Assembly (NCBI GenBank): GCA_026413225.1
Contig: CM048555.1
Coordinates: 75,523,785 to 75,587,784, forward strand
DNA: 64,000 nucleotides
Source of the DNA: Otis tarda
Lineage: Eukaryota; Chordata; Aves; Otidiformes; Otididae
Reading direction: 5' to 3'
The translations under genes were made by a program, and so were the position numbers. Below the pieces are notes generated by a model that had not been told where the DNA came from, did no database searches, and saw only the letters and a list, made by a program, of their open reading frames with translations. Below are positions 38,233 through 52,234 of this stretch, in pieces (within the stretch, counting starts at the first letter, position 1; each line of letters starts with the position of its first letter).

Positions 38233-41094
38233 GTGAGGAAAAAGAAAATCTTTATTAATTCAATATTTACCAAGTACAGGGTTACACTGAGTCCTACACA
38301 AATACATAGAGAAGCATTTTCTAGACTGAAGAATTTATGCTCCTAACAAAGCAAAGCCTTGTGTGTGTGTGTGGACGGATTCGAGGTGCACTGAAGTGAA
38401 GATTTGCTGAGGTCCTACTGAAATTCAGTGATGGAACAAGAAAAAGAATTAACTCAGCCTCATTCTTTCCACTGCCTTGGTTCAGACCATGGTGTACGCA
38501 GAAAGCATTGTTAGGTTACACAGCATGGAAGGATTGCAAAAGTAGGATTAATGTATCGTTTTTTTCACTTACAAAAGTTATTTCTGTCTATGACATCTTG
38601 CAGCAGTTATGGAAAAAGTCCTACTTGCAGCAGTGTAATATCCAAACAGACACCCTATCACTGCTACATGAGCCTTTTCTGCTGAAGATGCAAAAACATT
38701 CTTTCTATTTCTGTAATTTCCTCTAATTACTCCAGACCAGTTCCAGGCAATGGGTTCCCAGTCAATTGTCTGTTAAATCCCTAACTGGGTATATTTAGGC
38801 AGATACAGGATGAGAGAATAAGTTTGTTTGCAAAAGTTATTTGAACAAAATAACTGTATCTGTGTTCTCTCTCAATGGGCCACAAGTTAAAATACAGTGT
38901 GAATACTGAATAACGAACTTCCAAGGAGATTCACAGTGGCTTGCAAAAGAAGACAAATAAAAAAAATGACCCCTTTCTGTATATGATGCATTCTGATCCT
39001 CCCCTCCCTTTAGTAATTAGAAACATGGTTTCACTGATACACTTAACAAAACCATTCTGGGGATTCATGAATTTAAAAGAAAAAAAATAAACTAGATGTG
39101 AATAATTCATACTTAAATAGCTCTGGGCCAAGATATTGCTTCAGTATTTCCAAGTATGCAGGTTTTATTATTCTCTTAAAGTATGAATAAAAACAAGGTT
39201 GTTTTATCACACTTGGACTAATCAATGATATGCCTGAAGCACAGTTGGCAGTAAATGATCCATTTTAGGTTTAAACATTTTTTTAAATCGATGTGTATTG
39301 TAAGGGAGTCATAAAAATCCTCAAATTAAAGGTTTTTGAGCCATAAAAATAAGTAATATATTTAAGGGGTTTTTTAAGGCAGTAATGTTTCCAAGCAAAT
39401 AGGAGATGGGCCAGGCAGTTCCCTCTGAATCACTGTTCACCAGGTTTTCACACTCTATTAAGGTAACCTTCGTGAAATATTTCTACATTACACTTCATGA
39501 TGTAATTTGAATGCATTAGAATTAATTTGCCAATAAAGTGCAGGGAAAATATGGCATATGCTACCCCCAAAATCTTATGCACTCTCTCTATTTAGCTTGA
39601 GTCACATTCACAAGGGTTTCCAATGTAAAGTTTGCAGGCAAAATGACTCTGCTGACTACAAGGCTTTATTCAGGAGCGAGCTCTTTGCCCAGGGAGAGAA
39701 AGTGATGCTGTCTGTGGGTCTGTGCATGGGGTTCAGGGCTTTTAGTTCACCCAGTGAATGCAACACACTGGGAAACCAGTCAGTCAGTGCTGACTTTGTA
39801 GGGTAGAGACAACTTCTTAAAAATAGCCCTGCACCCACCCCAGGCAATATCTGCTCCAGGGCTTTCTTGGCCATCCAGCTTTTGACAATGTATGTTCTGG
39901 TTCCAACCCACCACTGAGCTCTCTTCCCTGTCTAAAGCACAGCTTATTTGTTGGAGGAGGTCCAGAGCTGGCCCTTGGTTGTGTGGGTGAGTTTTAGGCA
40001 ATGTGACCTCGCCCAATGACATCAGAGGGACTGCAGGTGTGAAGTAAGATTTGCAGGGCAGTGGCCTCATAGGACAGAGATTTCTGCTTTGTCCATTTTT
40101 TTTAATACAAATGCTTAAGGTTGCTTCTAATCACCGCCACCCACCTTTGGTGCTGACGATCTAACATGACAGCCAGGGAATCACCCGGGAACACAGAGGA
40201 GGGATGTTATAAAGTTTTCTCATTCTGTACTTCCAGCTCTCATTCACATTGCTGGAAACTTCACCGTCTGCATTTCTAAAGAACCTCTCACAGTAGGTTT
40301 TAGTTCAAAGGCAATAGATGTTCCATATGTGTTCACGTCAGACATGCCGTATTGAGGTTTGGAGAACTTCCACTGAAGGCGAGACTGTGCTCCCAGTGTT
40401 TATGCTCATTGCCTTTGGTTATAGTCAATGACAGTGAATGGAAATACTGACAACAGGACGTATTTCGTAGCAGAAAAACTGGCATGGGATATTTCATAAT
40501 CTTCACAATTATTATTTCTTTTTTAAAACTTACATAAAATATATGAGCTAAGTACGTAAAGAGCTGAGTTCTTTTAATCCTCAGCATTTTATGCAAATTA
40601 ACTGGCAAAAAACCCAGCTCAGCAAGAAATCTTTCTCACTAAGCAGAGCCAGAACAGGACATGTCCAAATATCAGGAGACAAAATCCCATTTTGTAGGAT
40701 TTCCATACATTAATGGAAATAAAAGCACAGAGAACCTCACAAGATTTCTGATTTGTTTACAGACCCAAGAGGTCTCCATCATCAGGATGAAGGTGGAAAT
40801 CTCTCTTTCCTCCTACGGTACTTTTTCTACAGTACTCTTTCTTCCTACAGCACAACCAATTTCTACACCATCAAGGTCTTGCAATCAAACTGTCGCAATC
40901 TCCCATTTGTAAATGGTGATAGTGAAGATATGGCAAAGCTTTTTGGCAGCTGCTTGCCTTCTCTGTGTTTGAGATCCATCTCTGATATCCTCAAAGCCTA
41001 GATTTAGTCAGGGCCAAGGTATCAGGGGTGAGCTCACCAAACCAGAGCAAGCCGACCAGTCTCACAGCTCTCTAAGTGTGCTCTGATTTCCCAG

Positions 41095-41175
41095 CTTCCC
41101 TGGAAATCTGGGATCTACTGTTTGCCCAAGGTCCCACGGGATCTGGTGGTAGAATAGGAAGCTGAAACTCAGAGG
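41095..41175 (+). repeat. Possible ancient MIR-like fragment
   Basis: 'ctgtttgcccaaggtcccac' (41118-41137) followed by 'gatctggtggtagaatagga' (41140-41159) resembles the 'ttgcccaaggtcacacagga ... gtggcagagc' block of old amniote repeats. Only this block is visible. Confidence 0.35.
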
Positions 41176-44100
41176 AAGTTAGGTTATGCTACCTTGGGCA
41201 GAACAAAGGTCTGGAAGTTGAGAATAGATAAAATTGGAGCAATGAGGAGAGAGATGCTAGCAGTTACCCAGTCTACTGTTTTCTACGATGGATTTGTGTG
41301 CACTGTCTATCATTTCACCAATAGGTTTAAGAAGCTGGAGAGGCAAATTTTACTGTGCTTGTACAGTTTTTTCCTCCTGCTGAAGGCAAACAGAGAAGAG
41401 AAGGGATAACATGTTGCATGCAACATCTGGAGATGTTGTAATGGGCCACAGAGCGAGGATCCTAGCTTTTAGTCAAGTCAGTGGGAAATGTCAAGGATGC
41501 AGCCAGTATGAGTGTGCCTCCTGCCCAGTCTCACCTTGGTTTCTCTTCAGGTTTCTCCTCCTGTTGCCAACTCTAGCAGACCACTGTCTGATTTTCACAT
41601 CTTCAGTCCCCTCATCTAGAGATTGCTGTGGGGTATGAGAAGATATGGTTTGTTTTGGATCATAATATGTTTAAAAATAAATAAGGCTGTATGATCAGAG
41701 TAGAGAGCTGATTCTCTTATCCATTCTCTTCTTCCTCTGGCAGAAAAATCTTGGCATTATCTTGAAGGAATATATTATGTTTCCAGTGAAAGGAAAAAAT
41801 TCCAGTCATTCTCAAGTTATCCCTCTATCTGCTACTGCATTAATACTACAGGTCCTTAAAAAGAGACTCATCTAACTTTTTTTTTTGGCTAAAACATGGT
41901 CACTGAATGAAGAGGCAGGAAATTAGAGATTTTTTTTTTTCCCTCTTCAAATTTCGGGAGGATCTTTCTTGTCACACTTACTGCCAGAAGTCCTGAGAAA
42001 AATTTCGAATTAATAAATAGCAACATTCTCACTGAAAATTTTGCAGAAATATTTGGCAGTAAAGAAAGACCAGTTGTAGATTCTTTAGAGTAAAAAGTTT
42101 AAAATGGAAAGTCTGACACATTCTTAAGCTATAATAACGCAAATGGGATCACTATAATTTTGAGTTCTGATTATAGGTTATAAAACCACTGCCAAATACC
42201 CATATATTCACGAGCCTGCAGAAAACAATCTGCAAAATAAAATATGGAGAACTGCTGAGGGAAAGTACAGGCAACTGTAAATGTAGGAGATATAATGGTA
42301 AAGCCAAACCTAAAATCAAGATACTATTGATAACTAGTCAGAGAAATTTAACTCATACCTTATCAAGTTGGATTTAATCACCGACAATTTCCATTATCTA
42401 AGAATACACTGATTTATTTGCAGACATTCTAAGACAAAAAGGTTTTCTAAGATGGGATTAATTTCGAGAATATATATCAAGTACTAAAAGGGAAAGAAAT
42501 TATAGGGGTGTTATATCCAAACTGAATAATATAAACCATGGAAATTCAGACTCAAGGTTACATCAAGGAGAAGGAACCAACTTCTGAAAATTTTATGTGG
42601 AAATATTTGCTAGTTTTGATAACGTGAAAATTAATATCTCTCATTGGAGAAGAACTATTTTGCTGACAGTGCGGTTTGGAATACCAGGATTAGAAACATA
42701 CAGACAAAGGGAAACTAATGAGAGTTGGTTTAGCATGAACGTACTACATCTTGTAGAGATAATATAAATATATCTATAGCTTCATATTGAAGTAGATGAT
42801 TGTGAGACTGCAAGATGGATGTGTATATAGATGGACCTCTTCCCGCTAGATTTCATGTTCCTTTGTAACCACGCGTAGCTGGAGTTTGCAAGAGGTCTGT
42901 TGAGACAAAAAAAATAAAAACATGGAGCTATTAAAAGATGGAGACCTCATCTCTTTGCGGGCAGAAACAGCACAGTAAACTACTAACACAAATTTCTGGT
43001 ATTACTAATAAATTGAGACAAATAACCTCCCAAATGTAAAGAGACACATAACAAAATGTAAGGAGGTGTGAATTAAGAGTTTGAAATGCAGTTAAGTATA
43101 TTATCCTGAGCAAAACTCTCTCTGGATCGCAACTGTCCATGACATGGTCTTGAATGCTTGAGTTTCCTCAAGACTGACATATTTGCATTTCTTATTTTCC
43201 TTCTGTCAGTCTGTGATTTCATTTCAGTTTGTATTGGCTTTGCAATGAGCATCCTTAAAAAATGATAGCTGCAGGACTGTGGGCGTAGAAACGTGACTCA
43301 TAATCTTTAGGACATTATAACTTCTCTGCTTAAGAAACAAAGCAGTTCAGGAACTAATAGCTGAAGAACTATGCAGCTGAACCATTGCCTATGCAGCAGT
43401 GGGCTTCCTAATTACAGTAATCAATAGAAAATACAGACTTGAAAATGGTATGAGGACCACAGGAGGTATGGTCAGCTGTTTCTTCCTGTGTGATAGCTGT
43501 GTTGAAGCCTGTATAACTGGATTGAAATTATTAAGGTCTCTGTGGGGTAGTTTTCCATGTGTAGGTCCTGCATGGTGTCTGTTTTTCACTGATATTAATT
43601 CCTCTTCCTGAATCTTATTCCTACTCTAAAATTTCCATTTCTCCTTCCTGCATGGCTGACTGCGACTGCTTATGGCTTGTGAACGCTCTTTGTAGAAGCA
43701 CTATACACTGAAATTCATAAGCAAAATATGTGTTTAACAGCTGTAATTATTACAGAGCTGTAAGGCTTGGTGGGGAAGGCTTGGTTTTCACCTTTACAGC
43801 TGAAAGTTTCAGAAGTTTCCAAACAGTCAAGTTAACCTCAAAATGCTGTGCCTGACGGGTAAAGGTAATGTCACCATTTTACAGGGTAAAATAGAAGTAC
43901 CAAGAAAAGAAACCTCATGATTCTGAATTTGGGCACTCAAAAGGTTATATTGGCATCTAACGAGGTGTGCTTTCTTTTTTTTTTTTTTGGAAACAGAATT
44001 GGGCTTGTGGCTCCAGCACACTTCGTTAAAAAGGTCTTCTGATTTTCATAGGAAGGTGAGGATGCCCGCCAGCTGCTAGCATAAAAGCAGCTTATTTACT

Positions 44101-46707
44101 TTACTAAATGTGGACGTTGCTCTTTAATATGAGATCTTCACGCAGCCTTGAAAGGAATTGCGCAAGGTCGTGCCGTGCCTTTGGGAAACACCTCAAGCAT
44201 TTTGACTCACTTCTTCACTCTGTAACGCAATGAGCTAAGCAAATCACTTCATTTTGGGAGCCAGAAGGTCACACATAGAGAAGTTTCCTCCTAAGCAAAG
44301 CCACCAGAAAATGAAGTGTGCACACAGACCTGGAGACTGGCCTTTTTGGTTTTCACTGGCCGGCTTTGAGGCTGCTTCTTCATAGAAAGGATGCAATTCC
44401 AGAAACACCTCGGCGCTTGGTTGGCATAGTTTGTTTAGTGACTCACTTTTTCAATACTTATGAAAATGCTGTTGGCTAAGAAGAAGCTCAGACCTCTTCA
44501 TCTTCTTTTCAAAACAGTAGTTTGGAGGAACCCTCTGCTATAACTTTTTATCTCAGTCATTTTTCAAAAAGAAATGTTGAGATTTAAGTACTAGTTCTGT
44601 ATCTTTGATGGGTCTGAAACACCAGAAGCCCTTTCCTCTCTGTTTTATTCTGTAACCTATGGAATGGGCTTCTTGTTTCTTGACCACATCCGTAAAATAT
44701 GTCCTTTTCAGACCTCTTCTAGTGATTGCTATCTACACAGGGTCTCTCCTTCTCTTTTTGTGGGTGGTAGAGAAGGGAAAGGAAGACTTCAAAGTGAAGA
44801 ACGGGATTCTGTGACCACAATGGGGCAGGCGATGCTCCAGACCCAGATGCAGTGCAGAAAGGGGTGGTGGAAGAGGGTGGAGATGGCTCCTCTGCTTGCC
44901 AGAAGTTGAGCTGAGCTGCTATTGTGGCTGAAGAGGGCACTGGGGTTGTTTAATAACTGGTTGGCAGATCTGGACTGGAAGGTGATCTTAAGGTCAGCCC
45001 TAAACACCAGGGGAAGCCTATCCTCCCTGCATTTATGATTTCATTAGGTTGTAATTAGCCGAACAAGGACAGCATCTTCTGTGGAACAGAGAGAAAAAAG
45101 CTTCTGATTAGGGACATTAAAGCAGAGTGCTTCCATACCAGCTATAAAACTTTATCTGTTGGCCTGAAAAGAAAAATCTACTGCTCTCAGAGACCCACAA
45201 ACTCTGTGGTGTGACAGCTGGGGCACCACTTACCTCGCTCTGGCAGCAAGAATAGTAGTGGGAAGCAAGAAATACCAATCTTTACATCCAGGCAAGGTGT
45301 GAGCAGCCAGTGCTAACCCAGCCTGGAGGGAGAGATGCGAAAAGCTTTTAGACAGATCTCCCCAGATTCCAGATCTCAGTGGTTAATCTCTCTTTAGTGA
45401 TTAATCTGTTTGCAGACTCAGAAGTGAAAGACGGTGCTGAATACTCATAATATGATTTTTTTTTAATGGCATTTAAAAAAAAAGTGTTGCAGTTTTGCTT
45501 GTATGAGTTTGTACAGTTTGTGTGAGTTATAGAATGATTAAGTTTAGGAACATAATTAAGATTGTGACCTCCAAAAGTCAAGCATAGGGAAGGGCTGTGC
45601 TAAGTGTGGCTGGGTTTTGTGTGGACTTAATCCCACTGAACGCAGGAGGGGAGACCAGGGGATTGTCACAAGCACGCTTGATAGAAATATTAACAGATTT
45701 TTAAAAAGGTGAGGAATTCTGAATTAAAAAATAAAGAAGAGTGAGAAGAGAGTTTTTTAATCTTGGAAAAGGAGGAGGCAGACAGTTCAGAGCGGGGTTT
45801 CCGAGGCAGGCTCAGCTTACCAAGTTAGTTTTGGAGGATGATCCTGAACAGAAACACTCAGGAAGTGAACTTCTGATCGATTTTGCTCTCAGCTTGCACA
45901 GCTGGGTGCCGGGAGAAATCCTAAATGACAGTCAGGGGAGGAGATTGGTTTCTGTGTTGCCTGTGGGACTTGTTTGCAGCTTTATCATCATGTATTTCAC
46001 TGGGGTGATACTTTTTCATCTTTAAGCTGTTTGATGATAAGAATCATTAGAAACAAATCTCAGAAGCACAAGGCATGTGTGTTGGGTTTGTTTTTTTTTT
46101 CCTATAGGAGGAATGAATGCAGGTAAGATACATAATAATAAAGACTTCAGGAGCTTCTGCCCTTGCTGACATCTCCCACTGAACTGCAAGGGTCTGTTTG
46201 GGGCTGACTTCAGGTACCAAATGTGATGGTATGTCTTTCTAAGTATATAAATATAAGAACATGATTTCCTGTGGTGGGTGGTAGCCAATGCATCTTCGGC
46301 AAAGTGTACATGGGGGACAGACATTCCCAAAACCTGGGTAACTTCAAATCCTCATAGTTCGTACTGACAGTCTAACACTATCAGCAACTGTTGCTCCTGT
46401 CATTTTTCTTTCTTTACCCATCAAATTATTGCTAAAATAAAACCTATATTAAACTAACCTGAGCTCTTTGGACTAGAGTTGCTCTCCAAAGTCGTTATGA
46501 GTGTTGCCCAGCTCAGTTCACTGTATGATACAGTCTTTATTTAGCTCCTGCCAAAATTAACTCTGTTTAATTTTCTGTAAATCACAGTACTCCGTCTGAG
46601 TTTTCTGGGACTCTGTTTCTTTACACTTCTTCCAAAGTCTGGGTCTGCACTGCGGTTCTGTACCAAGAAAAAGGAGACAGATGTTAGATGAAAGGTACTC
46701 TAGAGGG

Positions 46708-46726
46708 AAAAAAAAAAAAAAAAAAA
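46708..46726. repeat. Poly-A tract (19 A)
   Basis: Uninterrupted run of A. No retrocopy recognised upstream. Confidence 0.9.
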
Positions 46727-48130
46727 GTATGATGGTGGATATCAAAAGATGAGAGAGCATTTCTGAGAGCAATTGAGCAACTGAATTCAAGAACGATACA
46801 ATCTTAAAAAAATGTACCTTCTGTTTTCAGTTATAAAAAAAAAAATTGGTAACCTTATTTTGAACTTTTTTTTTATTTTATCCTTAGAGGTGTTATGTTT
46901 AGGGGAGGAAGAGAGAAGTGATTTTATGTAGCCTGCAGTGAGATGTCATGTATTTCATACAATATTTTCCCGTTCATTCTTCTTTACATATTTTTTTAAT
47001 AGTGTAGTTTTTGAGTTGCTCATACAAATGATTTGAAAGGAAATATTCTCCAACAAATCTCAGCTGTGCTTCTAGTTCTCAGCATTTTAAAAAGAAAGCT
47101 CCTCTGTCTTGTATATTTACATAAAACCTGAATGCCAGATTTGGAAGATGTAATAAAAATATGCTTTTCTGGGATTTGTTCTTTGGGAAAGAGAATTCCC
47201 CATGACCAAAAATACCCCAGTAATAAGCATTTGCTCTGGGCTGGCACCACTGTGACCTTAAATTATGAGCCTGCCCCCATTTGTAGCCAGTTTCCCCTCT
47301 TTAAATGTACAGTTAAGTCATTTGTAAATATCATAACTAAATCTGGAAGTGTAATTTAGTGACTATTTGAGGATTAAGAAGAATAACAACATTACTTAAA
47401 ACCATATGTAATATTTTCTGCTTTGTTTAATTTAGTTTATGCTATGCATGCCTTATCTTACCATCATTCTTCACTCCAGCTCACTATATATAGTTGCAAT
47501 GCTGTTGATAAGACTATCAGAAAAATAGCTAAATACTCATTTCTTCATGAAACAAAATGTATATACTGTGAAGGGCATTAACATAACATTAGTGATGTGG
47601 GATCGTTGTCCCTAGGAAGGAAAAAGGTTGCTAGATCATACTGTTTGCTTTCCAACTAAAGAAGATTTAAAACTGTAGAAAGGAGGTATTAGATTTTATA
47701 CTTGATCATGAAACACTTGGAGCAACACTTTAGTTTCCTTTACCAAGAATGCCAGAGAATTTAAATTCTCTACTGAATACAGTCTATGTCATCGTCTTTA
47801 TTTCATTAAGGTGTTATTCATCTATTTTTTCTTCAGTGTGACTGCCCCGCCCCGGTACTGTGGGTATCTGATGTTTGATTATTGTGCCAGAGTGACAATT
47901 GCTGATTAATTTCTGTATATTATTATCCATTACAATCATCACAAGCTTTATTCTTTCTGGGCCCACCTTGTGGTCCCGTATGGTAGTTGAATTCACACCT
48001 TCTTATTTCCTCCAGAAAGTATGGATGGTGAAATATTTAAAGTCCTGAGCAGCTGTTTTTGAAGTTATTCTGACTGCTTTTTGAATCAAATAGTCTTAAT
48101 TTGCAGCCTTACTTTTTATTCTTTTTCATG

Positions 48131-48152
48131 AAAGCCTACCCAAAGCCTACCC
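48131..48152. repeat. Two-copy tandem duplication, period 11
   Basis: 'aaagcctaccc' is repeated exactly, head to tail. Confidence 0.9.
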
Positions 48153-49897
48153 ATTTTCACATGAACATATTGCATGGTCAATGAACTTAATAGTGCCATA
48201 ACTTACAAGCAACTTGGGGCAAATCCTCGCCTGGTGTAAATGCTCATAATTACATTGATTGTGTAGTGCCTTTTGAGCTTTGAGCGAAATTTTGCAGAGG
48301 ACACCTTCACTCTTTGCTCGGTGTAGAGTCGAGGCAGGCACACAAGAGGAAGTGCCTGAAAGATTACTACGAACTGGGCAGAGCAAGGACATCTGAAATA
48401 GTGGTGTCCCATGTCATTGACAGCTAGCTCTGGAAAATCTGAGAGTTAGGTAAAAGGAAGACTTTGGAAACCAGGCTCTGGAGCTCAGCAGAGCTGAGAC
48501 AAAGCTGTTCCCAGCATTCCTTACCTCCCAAACTGCTCCTTTAGTAGTCTAATCCAATGCCCAGAAACAAATAGCCACACACAAACAAATCCTCTGGCAC
48601 AGCAGGAGCTAAGGAGCAGAAATAGCTATGTCTCAGTTACAAGAAGGATAGATCCTCAGCCAGCAGTGGCCCCCAACCCAGAAGACAAATTAAATGCAGA
48701 GAGACAAAAACGAAAAAGAGAACAATGTTTCATTGGGGGAGAAAAATTATCGGCCATCAAAAAACAGCTGCAAGAATAATGACTGGGAAACATATACACA
48801 GGCATGCACACACACACATCGATATGTGGGACCAGTCTCATAGTGGAAAATGAAATATATTTATGGAAAGAATTTCTTAGAATGTTTCAGCCCAATATAA
48901 GGTCCAGTTATCAGGTGGCCGTTATCCGCAGTAATATCAGAGACTCATTATGGTCTAAAATCCTTGATTTTCCTTATTATTTCCTGTCCTTGGGATCTTC
49001 ATCCATCTTACATTAAAACCAGCAAGAAGACTTATGCTTGTTTTGATAAGAAATAAATCTGGATTAATGTTTTCAAGATGTCATGAAACTTAACCATGTA
49101 CCTGTAGTCCAGTCCAAGACTTCTAAGAACCTTGATTATTATTGACAAGGGAAGAAAAAGGTAATACATCTTGTACTTGAATCTAGAGAACCGATTTCAG
49201 GATTCCTATAGCCTTTCTGTATCTGCAAAGCAATTTGATAGACCCTAGTTATTGAGCAGTTAGTGTAAAAAATTGTACCAGTAAGTTTACACTCGTAAAA
49301 CATGTGGAAAATTGTGCTGGTAGAAAATTGAGACTGCTATCTAATTAAATATCAGGGTAAATTATCTGGTGTTCAATACTAAAATTAGTTTTAATTAAAT
49401 TTAATTTTGACAATAGAAATTAATTGTTTCACTGACCACAGGACTGAAGAGTACATTATAAGGACATCTAATCAACAGCAATTCCAACACCGGAATTGGC
49501 ATACGGGAAGCATTTGTCGACATGTAATTAGGACTCAATCCAACCCTCATTGAAATAAACTTTCCATTGCTTTTAATAAGAAAGACATTAAACTCCGGAC
49601 ACCACACTTCACCACAACATAGTATCTCTGCTTTTAAAATTTGGCACCGGATCAAATTCTGTAATTTAGCTTACAAATTCGCTACAAGGAGTGACCTTAC
49701 CCGTATTATGTGGTATGACAGCTACAAAACAGCTGCTATCAGCTTCGAAGAATGGTCTTTTTATAAGCTGGGAAAACAGTTTCTCGTGGTAGATTCTCAT
49801 ATTGAAGTAGATACAAGTATACAAGTTCAGGAAACATGGCAAAAAGATAATTGCCCAGTAAAAAGAGCACTGAAATTCTTTGATTTCCTACCTGTGC

Positions 49898-49925
<28 letters not shown>
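49898..49925. repeat. Poly-A tract (28 A), longest homopolymer in the window
   Basis: Twenty-eight A in a row. A retroposed mRNA could leave such a tail, but no AATAAA signal lies in the 40 bases before it, no flanking direct repeat was found, and the upstream sequence matches no known gene. It is therefore listed as a simple repeat. Confidence 0.9.
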
Positions 49926-49929
<4 letters not shown>

Positions 49930-50322
49930 GATTAAATAGACACTCTGAGGAAACTTTTCGAAGCTACTCATACAGCACAAAAATTCAAAGGCAAATCTTT
50001 GAAGTTTTTTGCAGTCCTCATTCTCACAGTAATTGATAGCTTAGTAATTAACAGATTAATCAATTACTTGAATCAGTAGGAGGGGAGATATCTCTTGTAC
50101 AATCTTAATTTAGTTCAAGTTTAAAAAAAATGACTTATTTTCAATAAATGTACCCAGTGTGCAATCCACATCTCTGTGGCTATAACAATTGTCTTTGGGA
50201 GCTCTTTGCAGTTCTTCTGTAGGACTGGCCGTTCTTCCACGCTCAGTGGTTAAGCCAGTGCTTGTCATACTTTGATGAAATAGGTATCTGCATAAAAAAC
50301 TGCCTTCATTTTTTTTTTCTAG

Positions 50323-50432
50323 GCCACTACAGCTACATCCTTCAGAAAGTCAAGGCATTTTCACAGTGCTTAGACGTCTGCTCTGTGACTGACAGTGGCT
50401 GCCCACATAATTTTATTAATGCTATTCAGTAA
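50323..50432 (+). other. Acceptor-like site with short open frame
   Basis: A pyrimidine tract with ten or more T ends in CTAG at 50322. From 50323 a frame stays open for 35 codons (starting HYSYILQKVKAF after two bases) to TAA at 50430-50432. No donor precedes the stop, so it could only be a terminal exon. No family is recognised and chance is likely. Confidence 0.12.
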
Positions 50433-50540
50433 TGATATTTTGGCACATGTCCTCTCAACCTATTAAAATGCAATTGCTGGAGACAGCAGCCACACAGGCT
50501 GATCAACGGGAGAGGGTTGCAGTGCAGATGTCTACAGCTG

Positions 50541-50571
50541 CACTGTTATAAAGGCTTTTTTATAGCCAGTG
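50541..50571. other. Imperfect hairpin with a TATA core
   Basis: The arms CACTGTTATAAA and TTTATAGCCAGTG can pair over about 12 bases with a small bulge and a short loop. It lies in a unique, conserved-looking stretch (50390-50640). Too short for a typical microRNA precursor. Confidence 0.3.
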
Positions 50572-50954
50572 GGGAGAAATGGGCACTTTCTGGTTACGAT
50601 TCATCTCACTGAAGGTGATTGGCTGATATGGGCATTCACGTGTAGATACATACAGTTAAGACAGTGAGATCAATCTTGCCATGTTGGAGGGATTTTGACC
50701 TGGCAGCACTTAGCATCTCCCTCTGATGCCAAGCAACCAACAGCCGTGCAATAACACCATATAAAATAGTGTGTCTAATAATTTTCATACAGGGAGAGGA
50801 TTTTAATTTACCTTCTGGTCTCATGACCTGCTGTAGGTTTGAGTTACCAATAAAATCTCCCTTACTGTAAAAAGATGCATTTTTAAGGACATAAGAAAAA
50901 GGGTATTATTAAGCCATCATTTGTAAAAATTATCTGTGTAAGTAGGGATAACAC

Positions 50955-51017
50955 TATAAATAAGGATAAAAATGTAAATAAGGATATAAATATAAATAAG
51001 GATATAAATATATATAA
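50955..51017. repeat. AT-rich minisatellite, period 18
   Basis: The word AAATAAGGATA starts at 50958, 50976 and 50994, exactly 18 bases apart, with partial copies at both ends. About three and a half units are present. Confidence 0.85.
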
Positions 51018-52234
51018 GCATAACACTGGCAATTGCTGCTGTCTCTTTAAATGACTTACTTAGGCAAACTCCAAATCATTTAAACCATTTGCCTGTCCCA
51101 GGGACGCACATGCAGAATTATCAGTTCAGCCTTATCTCAGCCTGTGCTGAACGGTGGCGAACGTGTTCTTACTTGTAGTCATGACGCAGAAAATAATTGT
51201 GCACGCTGAAGTCCGTGCTGCTGCCCTAGGGTACTATCAGAGTCTGAAGAAGTTAGTTTATTGCTGGCTTGGGTGTTTCTGTGCTGTCCTTTAGTTACAC
51301 CTGTAATGAAGTGTAGAGGCACCCTAGGAAGAATGAGGTTCCTGGGTGTACCCCAATGGAAAAGGTGTCTCAAATGTATGCTTTTCATGGGGTGGCTATG
51401 AATGTTGAATGATGGTATTTGCAAATTAAAATATTGCATCTTGAGAACACAAAAAAAACCCACAAGGTAAATATTCTCGAGCCATTAAAACCTAACAGGA
51501 AGAAAAACCTTTTTGCTGAGGGCCATCAGGTCTCAGCTAGTCTCTTGCAAAACCCCAGAGTAAACAGATTTGTGATTACTGGGAACAGTCAGTAAGAATT
51601 CTGCAAAAGTCTTTAAGTGAAGAATAGGTGATCACCTTCAAGCATACTGAGCTGAAGTGTTTCTTTTCTGTATCTGTGTCAGGCTGGTTATAGCACATCT
51701 TGAAAATAACCATACTCTGCTTAGAAAGAGTCAGACTTCATGTGTCTGCTGGTGCATTGACTTATACCTCATTTGTGTAGGCTCTAAGAATAAATTACAG
51801 TCCATGCTCAGGTTGGCTTCTTCAAGAGCTTTTTAAAGTTCAAACCATACACAGTTCTCAGAGTTATAGGCAGAAGATGAATTTGAGCTTGGGAATGGGC
51901 ATTTGGCTGTCATTGTCACTGCAAATGTGCTCCACAATATAGGTGGTGCCCTGACACCCACAAGGATTTTCCAGGACTTGTCTTTCTGCTCTGCAATATG
52001 GGCTTTCCTTCCAGACATTGTGCTGCCATCTGATGAGCAGGTGTTCTGCACGTGAAAAATGGCAACAGCTAAATGAGCTTTGTAGGGGTTAATGGTATTT
52101 TTAATAGACCTGCCTCTTGTCTGGGTGCCTGAGAAGAAAAATCTACAGAAACTCAAGAATTAATTACCTCTGATGCTGAAAAGGAGTAGAATTGAATTGT
52201 TGATCACAGAGAAGGGAAGAGAAAGATCTAATTA

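Larger units (their letters stand above)
38233..52234. other. Long stretch with no recognised gene
   Basis: About 14 kb of AT-rich, mostly unique DNA with A and T homopolymers at 43975-43988, 46708-46726 and 49898-49925 and the minisatellite at 50955-51017. A (GT)n run of about 6 units lies near 38361. Old MIR-like fragments are suspected at 41095-41175 and near 43850-43950. The open frame at 49567-49935 ends in the poly-A run and shows no protein similarity. Region 50390-50640 looks like a candidate conserved element. Confidence 0.5.

Noticed and set aside
48180..48270. Word 'ggtgtaaatgctcataatta' resembling a palindromic old amniote repeat
   Set aside because: The match is confined to one half of the supposed palindrome and is too short to support an element.
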